Assembly (NCBI GenBank): GCA_965200005.1
Contig: OZ241331.1
Location: 3,286,001-3,350,000 of the forward strand
Reading direction: 5' to 3'
DNA length: 64,000 bases
Source: Aldehydirespirator sp965200005
Lineage (GTDB): Bacteria; Actinomycetota; Acidimicrobiia; Acidimicrobiales; Aldehydirespiratoraceae
Of the stretch, positions 58,682 to 64,000 are shown piece by piece. A program made the position numbers and the translations under genes. Each line of letters begins with the position of its first letter. Within the stretch, counting starts at the first letter, position 1. The notes below the pieces were generated by a model. It was not told the origin of the DNA. It made no database searches and saw nothing but the letters and a program-made list of their open reading frames with translations.

Positions 58682-60244
58682 ATGCGAAGCAGAGCCGAGG
58701 TTGTTTCCGACTCCTATGTAGACAGTGTGCGGTTGCTAGAAGCGACCCGCGCCATGCGAGAGGCCTCCGGGATCGACTGGGCTTGGGCCGTCATGGGTAC
58801 ACCCGCAAACCTCGAGATCCTGGCAGAGGAGGGGCTGGCGGCGGAAACGACGCCTGGGCTTGAGGGCGCCTCAGCGAACGACCTTGTACTAGCAGTCCGA
58901 GGAAACGAGGGACTCGCTGCGGCATTGGCCGCAGGTCTAGAAACCGTCTTTGGTGAAGTAGCCGACACCTCAAGCAATCCAGAAGCGTCCGACGCCCGGC
59001 CGGCGAGCCTGGAGCAGGCCGCCGAGCACCTAGAAGGCGCCAACGTTGCAATCGTGTCGGTTCCCGGGCCGTTTGCTGCGCTCGAAGCCCACAAGGCGCT
59101 CTCGCTTGGGCTCAATGTCTTGTTGTTCAGCGACAACGTCGCCGTGCAAGACGAGATTGAGCTAAAGCAGCGGGGTTGTGATCTCGGCAAGTTGGTCATG
59201 GGGCCAGGTGCGGGAACCGCCGCACTTGCGGGCATCGGCTTGGGTTTCTCGAACCGTGTCGCACCCGGTCCTGTAGGCGTGGTTTCTGCTGCTGGCACGG
59301 GTGCTCAAGAGTCGATGACACTGCTGCACCGCTGGGGAGTCGGAGTCTCCCATGTGATCGGCGTTGGTGGCCGCGACCTCTCCGAGCGGGTCGGGGGGCT
59401 CATGGCAGAGGCCGCCATTGAGGCACTTGATAACCACGACGACACCGAACTGATCCTGCTGGTCTCCAAACCCCCAGCACCACACATCGCTGAGAAGCTG
59501 CTCGGGCCGGGCACTACAAAGCCCCTGGTCGCAGCACTTATCGGGCTTGACGAACCGGTAGCTGTAGCGCCTGGCACCGCGGTGTGTAACACGTTGGAGC
59601 AGGGCGTGGTTGAGGCGTTGACGCTGCTGGGGCGTACCGGCGCCGACCCGATTGGGGCGCTCGACACCGAGGTAGCTGCCCGCATCACCAGCCTGGATCC
59701 GCAGCGGCGTCGCCTAGTTGGGTTGTTCAGTGGCGGGACACTCGCCTACGAAGCGATGACCATCGCTAGCCGTCACATCGGCGGCATCTACTCCAACACT
59801 CCCCTGCAGCCGTCGCTCACTCTGCCTGCCCCTGCGGATTCACATGTCTGCCTTGATCTCGGTGAAGAAGAGTTCACGCAGGGTCGTCCCCACCCAATGA
59901 TCGATCCCGAGGCACGGGTGGAGATACTGCTTGAGCAGGCGGCCGATCCGGGTGTGGCTGTGGTGTTGCTTGACCTGGTGATCGGCGACGGATCGCATCA
60001 CGATCCTGCATCTGTGCTCGCCCCTGCAGTCGCTGAACTAACTGCTGCAGGTGTTGCCGTCGTGACCTATGTGCTGGGAACCGACCTCGACCCGCAAGGT
60101 TTTGCGTGGCAGCAAAGCGAGATGCGGCGTGCAGGTTCCATCGTGTCAGACACTGCTGCGCGGGCTGCCCTGGCTGCCGCCGCGATCGTTAACCGCGACC
60201 CTGCGCTAGTGCATCTTGACCTATCGGTGAAACTGACAAAGTGA
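58682..60244 (+). CDS. fdrA: FdrA-like protein (AllF), acyl-CoA-synthetase fold
   Basis: 520 residues that follow FdrA: DSVRLLEATRAMREASGI, GAGTAALAGIGLGFSNRVAPGPVGVVSAAGTGAQESMTLLHRWGVGVSHVIGVGGRDLSERVGG, FSGGTLAYEAMTIASRHIGGIYSN and DLGEEEFTQGRPHPMIDPEARVEILLEQAADPGVAVVLLDLVIGDGSHHDPA. The domains are those of succinyl-CoA synthetase-like CoA-binding and ligase folds, with the HPMIDP histidine as a possible phospho-relay site. In E. coli FdrA is the large subunit of oxamate carbamoyltransferase. It lies 67 nt after carbamate kinase on the same strand and overlaps the glycosyltransferase by 4 nt. Confidence 0.93.
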   Translation: MRSRAEVVSDSYVDSVRLLEATRAMREASGIDWAWAVMGTPANLEILAEEGLAAETTPGLEGASANDLVLAVRGNEGLAAALAAGLETVFGEVADTSSNPEASDARPASLEQAAEHLEGANVAIVSVPGPFAALEAHKALSLGLNVLLFSDNVAVQDEIELKQRGCDLGKLVMGPGAGTAALAGIGLGFSNRVAPGPVGVVSAAGTGAQESMTLLHRWGVGVSHVIGVGGRDLSERVGGLMAEAAIEALDNHDDTELILLVSKPPAPHIAEKLLGPGTTKPLVAALIGLDEPVAVAPGTAVCNTLEQGVVEALTLLGRTGADPIGALDTEVAARITSLDPQRRRLVGLFSGGTLAYEAMTIASRHIGGIYSNTPLQPSLTLPAPADSHVCLDLGEEEFTQGRPHPMIDPEARVEILLEQAADPGVAVVLLDLVIGDGSHHDPASVLAPAVAELTAAGVAVVTYVLGTDLDPQGFAWQQSEMRRAGSIVSDTAARAALAAAAIVNRDPALVHLDLSVKLTK

Positions 60245-61392
60245 AGCCCGCGACACGGGTCGCCATTGCCACATATTCGGTTAAGCCCCGTGGCGGGGCG
60301 GTTCACAGTGTTGAGTTAGCCGAGGCTCTAGGCGCTGAGGGCATTGATGTGTCTCTCGTTGCCCTCGGTGACCCGGAGGTCGGTTTCTTTAGGCCGGTGA
60401 GAGTGCCCACGCACATCATCGAGGCTCCCCAGCGGGCTCCGACTCTGACCGAGCGTGTCTTCGATCACATCGATGCCATGACAACTGGCCTCGAAGAGAT
60501 GGCAGATCGCTTCGACATCGTTCACACACAGGACTGCATCTCGGCACGAGCCGCTGCCCGGGTACGTGATGGCGGTGCTGGGTTCGTTGTGTTGCGAACG
60601 GTGCATCACATCGACAATTTCACGACCCCGGCGCTGATTAATTGCCAGGACGCAGCGATTGTTGAACCCGACCGGGTGCTCGTAGTAAGCGAGCCGTGGC
60701 GAAAGCGACTAGCTGATGACTATGCAGTGACCGCCGATGTTGTGACCAACGGTGTGCGCAGTGAGCGCTTTGCTGCTAATCGCAAGACGGTGGCGGCACG
60801 CACCCGATTGCGAACTGAGATCGGCGCAGGTGACCGGCACGTGTTCTTGACGGTTGGAGGGATCGAACCTCGCAAGGGATCGCGTTACCTGATCGAAGCG
60901 CTCGGGATGCTCAAGGACGGTGGCACTGCGGCGATGCTTGTTGTCGTTGGGGGACACTCGTTTCAGGACTACAGCGACTATCGAGGCGCAGTGCTCAGGT
61001 CGCTACCCGATCATGGATTACGTCTGGGGGATGATGTCGTGGCGGTGGGAACAGTTGCTGATGACGAGTTGCCGGCATGGTTTCACGCAGCTGACAGCTT
61101 CGTGTTCCCGTCAGTGAGTGAAGGCTGGGGTTTGGTGATCTTGGAGGCACAGGCGGCTGGGCTTCCCGTCGTTGCCTCAGACATTGATGTCTTCCGTCGC
61201 TTCTTGATCCACGAGCACAATGCTCTTCTCACGGAAGTCAAGAACCCGGTGTCGCTTGCCGATGGAATGCGCCGTGTCTGCTACGACGCTGAGTTGGTGA
61301 GCCGACTGCGAAACGGAGGCCTCGAGACGGCTGAGCGCTACTCGTGGCGCAACACCGCACGCCAACACATCGCCATCTACGACTCGCTTTAG
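60241..61392 (+). CDS. GT4-type glycosyltransferase, MSMEG_0565 family
   Basis: 383-residue GT-B glycosyltransferase. The N-terminal IATYSVKPRGGAVHSVELAEALGAEGIDVSLVALGD is the MSMEG_0565 pattern; the GT4 region is RHVFLTVGGIEPRKGSRYLIEALGML, DELPAWFHAADSFVFPSVSEGWGLVILEAQAAGLPVVASD with the E-x7-E signature (EGWGLVILE). MSMEG_0565 members occur in the Nit1C cluster. A GTG start overlaps the fdrA stop by 4 nt. It presumably glycosylates an intermediate or product of the pathway; donor and acceptor are unknown. Confidence 0.92.
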   Translation: MKPATRVAIATYSVKPRGGAVHSVELAEALGAEGIDVSLVALGDPEVGFFRPVRVPTHIIEAPQRAPTLTERVFDHIDAMTTGLEEMADRFDIVHTQDCISARAAARVRDGGAGFVVLRTVHHIDNFTTPALINCQDAAIVEPDRVLVVSEPWRKRLADDYAVTADVVTNGVRSERFAANRKTVAARTRLRTEIGAGDRHVFLTVGGIEPRKGSRYLIEALGMLKDGGTAAMLVVVGGHSFQDYSDYRGAVLRSLPDHGLRLGDDVVAVGTVADDELPAWFHAADSFVFPSVSEGWGLVILEAQAAGLPVVASDIDVFRRFLIHEHNALLTEVKNPVSLADGMRRVCYDAELVSRLRNGGLETAERYSWRNTARQHIAIYDSL

Positions 61393-61474
61393 TCTTAGTC
61401 CCCGTCTTTTCCCGACTTCCTAGCTACAGCGCACCACCGGCGACCTGTTGACCAACTTCCTGACTCCTGTCGTA

Positions 61475-62191
61475 CTACGCCACAGTTGCGGGGACGGGCG
61501 ACGCGGCTAGCGAACGGGTCAGCAGGCTGCCTGTGACTAATCCCAACATTGCCCAAGCTGATGCGAGCCCTCCGAGTGATGCCAACCGGAAGCGCCATAC
61601 AAGTTCAGCAGGTGCTTCCACCAGTGGTGTTACGTCGGGAAGTATTAGCAACATGGCAGCGAGGCCGGCGCCATAGATCGCCGCTGTCGCCCATGCTCGC
61701 GGCACGGCTTGCAGGCTGGTCGACCGGCAGAACGTCCAGACGGCCAAAGTCAGCAAGATCGATCCTGCAAGCAGCGCAAAGTAGAGCAGTGTGCGCTCGT
61801 TGATCGTGTCGGGATCTGAGACGCCTGGTGTGTTTGGCGGGTACTTGATGAATGGGACAACCACGATCGTGATGAACCCGGCAAGGGCTAACCGCAGCGA
61901 TGCTCCCATCGGACTTGTCGCACCGGTGCGTGACCCGACCGCCGCGAGCACCACCGCAAAGATCACTCCTAACCCAACACCAAAGACAATGAGGCCGACC
62001 GCTCCACCGAGTTCTTGCACACCACCACTGAACAGTTCATCATGATGCGCCATGCCCGACTCGTGGCTGGCTTCCTCCTCAAAGGCAATCGCGTCAAGGG
62101 TCGGCCCGCGACCCACCGTGGCAGCAAACAGCGCGGCGGCTGCACCAGCAGCAAGCCCGGCAAACAGCCCGGCGATCAAGAACCGCTTCAA
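61475..62191 (-). CDS. cbtA: CbtA, cobalt transporter subunit
   Basis: 238 residues with about six hydrophobic segments. Start MKRFLIAGLFAGLAAGAAAALFAATVGRGPTLDAIAFEE is typical of CbtA, as are VQELGGAVGLIVFGVGLGVIFAVVLAAVG and FIKYPPNTPGVSDPDTI. CbtA works with the small CbtB as a cobalt uptake system, normally under B12 control. Here it lies downstream of cbtB on the minus strand. With a cobalt-type nitrile hydratase and its His-rich activator in the same window, the obvious reading is that this uptake supports that enzyme, although cobalamin synthesis is also possible. Confidence 0.9.
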   Translation of the reverse strand: MKRFLIAGLFAGLAAGAAAALFAATVGRGPTLDAIAFEEEASHESGMAHHDELFSGGVQELGGAVGLIVFGVGLGVIFAVVLAAVGSRTGATSPMGASLRLALAGFITIVVVPFIKYPPNTPGVSDPDTINERTLLYFALLAGSILLTLAVWTFCRSTSLQAVPRAWATAAIYGAGLAAMLLILPDVTPLVEAPAELVWRFRLASLGGLASAWAMLGLVTGSLLTRSLAASPVPATVA

Positions 62192-62257
62192 AGTGACTGC
62201 GCCCCTGTGGGTAGAACTAGCTCGCTCTGTCCCCGGGGAGTTAGTTGACAGGCGTGA

Positions 62258-62461
62258 TCAGTGACAGGGAACCCCTACAAAGTGACGACCGTGGTGGAAG
62301 AACTCATGCAACGTTTCGGCAGCTCCGGCCAGCAAGGCACCGTTCTCAAGCATGATGAAGTAGGAGGCCGCAGCCGCGAACACCACAAGCAACCATGCCC
62401 AGACGGGGACATCGACTTTGGGTACGGCGGGTGCTGCAGCAGCTACGGCGTGAGTTTGCAT
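62258..62461 (-). CDS. cbtB: CbtB, small cobalt transporter subunit
   Basis: 67 residues from the ATG at 62461; an ATG at 62491 adds ten residues with no better signal. It has one membrane helix (AWLLVVFAAAASYFIMLE) and ends in the CbtB metal motif LHEFFHHGRHFVGVPCH, with four His and a Cys near the C-terminus. It precedes cbtA. The upstream gene ends only 12-42 nt before it, so there is no room for a separate cobalamin riboswitch; expression presumably comes from the upstream promoter. Confidence 0.9.
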   Translation of the reverse strand: MQTHAVAAAAPAVPKVDVPVWAWLLVVFAAAASYFIMLENGALLAGAAETLHEFFHHGRHFVGVPCH

Positions 62462-62503
62462 GGCTGTAAGTGTCGCACAGAGGGAGGCCATGATCCAACC
62501 TTG

Positions 62504-64000
62504 CTAGGCAAGAAGCGCCTCGCCCGAGAGTTCACGGGTTTGCCAACCTGAGTCGAGCCCGCACAGCAGTTTTGGCTTAGTGCGAGAGGCTGGCTTGTTG
62601 CTGAGTTCCCAAAGCAGGGCTGGTCGTGTCCCGTGCCAGCGCAGCGAATATGACAGCCGTCCATGACGGGTCATGAGCGAGCGAACGTCGATCGAACCTC
62701 CAATCCAGTTGGGTGCAAGGGCGGGAGCCAGCACCAGCGAGTCGCTTCGTTCGGTAACCAGACACCCGAGCAGGGCTTCAAGTCCGTGCATGCCATCTCC
62801 CCCGATGGCGATGCTCTCGGCGAGGATCTGGGCTAACCCGCGCTCCTCGTGCTGCGGGTTGTCTGCTCCGGATCGCTCCGGTCGCAAGAGTGGTTCGCTG
62901 TCGTCACGGCCGGAGGCAACGCTGCGAGCGGAAGCTCTGGCATCGGCGAGGTTGAGTTCATCGAACAGTTCACGAGCGTCACCTGCAGTAGCGGGCGACT
63001 CAATGTCGAGAACAGATGTCAGTTGTTCGATCGTTGCAACATCAAGGTGATCGGACGCCGCCTCCACGAGCGGTCCCGCGAGTTCGCCTAGGCCCGAATC
63101 CCGGCCTGCCCGCAGCCGCCTCGACGCGAGGGCGCGCAAGGTCGCTACAGCCAGTGCGGGGGACTTGAGCGTCTGGCCAATTCGTTCAAACACAATTGCC
63201 CGGGCCCGGTCGGCCTCATCAGCGAGTCCTACGCAATCGAGCAGCACCGCCGCTTTAGGTGCGGTTCTCAGCGAATCGTGCCCAGCAGCCAAGATCGCTG
63301 CTGCGATCCCTCGTCGCCAGGCGCGCCCCGCTGTCTCGTCAGGCAGTTGCACCTCTGCACCTGTTCCAGTTACAGCAAGCCAGCCACGAACCACCTGACT
63401 GCTTTCGCGCGGCCCGACCGCCTGACCATCAAGACCATCGAGTAGAAGCACAACATGTAGCGAAGTTCCGCCTACAAGTGGTGTGATCGCAGCGACGCTG
63501 GCAGTTGCTTTGGCATCGCTGGCATGGATTTCGATGTCGCCCCGTGGGGGCTCGTTGCGTACAGCCTCCCAGATGCCCGCAGCAGAGGCTGACGCAGCGG
63601 TGCCACCGGGAACCGTGGGCAGATGTGCGACGACTTCACCGTTGGCGGATATCCGTTGGCCTTGCATTTGAGCCTGCGCAAGACCGCCACCACGTCGCGA
63701 TGGAGTTCTCCAGGGGCCGAGCAGAAAACGCCTGACGTTGCGGCTCTGCTGAGGCGGTTGAGCAAGGATGGCAATTGCCAGACTGACCGCCTCGTTCGAC
63801 TTGTTGGAGTATTCAAGAACTAGCGCACGCTTCGAGCCGCTCTCGGCCGTAGCCGTAACGGTTTGCACCACGTCTCCGCTGCCAACTCGCATAGCCGTCG
63901 ACACGACCGGCATGTCTTCCATCAGCCGTGTTCGCACCGCGACTTGTTCGCTGGCAACGTGCCAGCGGCGACCCACACCGACACCCCAGCTCGTAGTCCA
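62504..64000 (-). CDS. Unrecognised large protein, 5'-truncated by window edge
   Basis: The frame is open from the right edge (W-T-T-S-W-G-V-G-V-G-R-R-W) through 62504, at least 498 residues. The gene continues past the window; the GTG at 63976 is probably internal. I do not recognise the family. It contains beta-rich text (VQTVTATAESGSKRALVLEYSNKSNEAVSLAIAIL), an alpha-helical centre with many Ala and acidic residues (about 210-370), and a C-terminal beta-like end (GRLSYSLRWHGTRPALLWELSNK). The order resembles a carbohydrate-active or hydrolase-like multidomain protein, but no catalytic motif stands out. It is the apparent first gene of the transcript that carries cbtBA. Confidence 0.6.
   Translation of the reverse strand, partial: WTTSWGVGVGRRWHVASEQVAVRTRLMEDMPVVSTAMRVGSGDVVQTVTATAESGSKRALVLEYSNKSNEAVSLAIAILAQPPQQSRNVRRFLLGPWRTPSRRGGGLAQAQMQGQRISANGEVVAHLPTVPGGTAASASAAGIWEAVRNEPPRGDIEIHASDAKATASVAAITPLVGGTSLHVVLLLDGLDGQAVGPRESSQVVRGWLAVTGTGAEVQLPDETAGRAWRRGIAAAILAAGHDSLRTAPKAAVLLDCVGLADEADRARAIVFERIGQTLKSPALAVATLRALASRRLRAGRDSGLGELAGPLVEAASDHLDVATIEQLTSVLDIESPATAGDARELFDELNLADARASARSVASGRDDSEPLLRPERSGADNPQHEERGLAQILAESIAIGGDGMHGLEALLGCLVTERSDSLVLAPALAPNWIGGSIDVRSLMTRHGRLSYSLRWHGTRPALLWELSNKPASRTKPKLLCGLDSGWQTRELSGEALLA

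Noticed and set aside
40625..61392. A nitrilase of the Nit1 type
   Set aside because: I checked all long reading frames of this region for the CN-hydrolase pattern and found none; nitrile hydratase is present instead.
62462..62503. Cobalamin riboswitch before cbtB
   Set aside because: The upstream gene ends 12-42 nt before cbtB, far too close for a cobalamin riboswitch (about 200 nt).
1..64000. tRNA, rRNA, IS elements, integrases or phage genes
   Set aside because: No cloverleaf-type stretches with CCA-end patterns, transposase motifs or flanking repeats were recognised by eye; a tRNAscan/ISfinder run would be decisive.

Overview
The window looks like chromosomal DNA of a high-GC (roughly mid to upper 50s %) actinobacterium, most likely an Acidimicrobiia-type lineage. 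This is inferred from the cell-surface SLH protein, class I P450s, a phenylacetyl-CoA epoxidase, Nit1C-type genes and GTG/TTG starts; no rRNA or other marker gene is present to confirm it. There is no phage, IS element, CRISPR array or tRNA that I can see. Both ends cut through genes: a nucleoside hydrolase on the left and an unrecognised protein on the right.

Layout. 0-8.6 kb (+): nucleoside hydrolase, an O-acetylhomoserine sulfhydrylase plus CoA-binding protein pair, dihydropyrimidinase and methylmalonate-semialdehyde dehydrogenase (nucleoside/pyrimidine salvage and catabolism), then an MMPL transporter. 8.7-12.8 kb (-): a reduced phenylacetate operon paaZ-A-B-C without paaD or paaE. 12.9-16.7 kb: an SLH surface protein, a two-gene Panacea-like/DUF2335 unit resembling a toxin-antitoxin pair, and a secreted protein whose signal peptide lies behind a ten-cytosine tract. 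16.7-34 kb: a catabolic island with two operons (ALDH-P450-TTC38-acyl-CoA dehydrogenase; and ABC importer-acyl-CoA dehydrogenase-alcohol dehydrogenase-glutamine-synthetase-like-P450-ferredoxin) separated by a glutamate-cysteine-ligase-like gene. The importer contains a permease-ATPase-GntR triple fusion. 34-41 kb (-): VOC protein, hydantoinase/oxoprolinase A and B, ThrH-type phosphatase, then RNase HII and an Nfu-N-like protein.

40.6-62.5 kb is the most interesting part. It carries genes of the Nit1C nitrilase cluster (MSMEG_0572/Sll0783, radical SAM MSMEG_0568, GNAT and AIR-synthase-like MSMEG_0567 halves, glycosyltransferase MSMEG_0565), but no nitrilase. Where a nitrilase would be expected there is a cobalt-type nitrile hydratase (beta, alpha, activator), whose activator ends in a tail of about 20 histidines, with an AmiS/UreI channel next to it. 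Interleaved are all four parts of an oxamate-carbamoyltransferase-like module (FdrA, DUF1116, DUF2877, carbamate kinase), two fumarase/aspartase-superfamily lyases, a phosphosulfolactate-synthase-like protein, an XRE-cupin regulator, and at the edge a CbtAB cobalt transporter. I read this as one nitrogen-scavenging pathway that hydrates a nitrile and later recovers ammonia and ATP from a carbamoyl group. The pathway, its substrate and its intermediates are inference; the gene content is visible.

Regulatory structure seen directly: a 17-bp-stem terminator after the secreted protein, a candidate GntR operator before the ABC operon, a motif shared by the upstream regions of the flavoprotein and AmiS genes, a perfect 13-bp inverted repeat just before the AmiS ribosome binding site, and a 19-bp tandem repeat across the AmiS stop codon.
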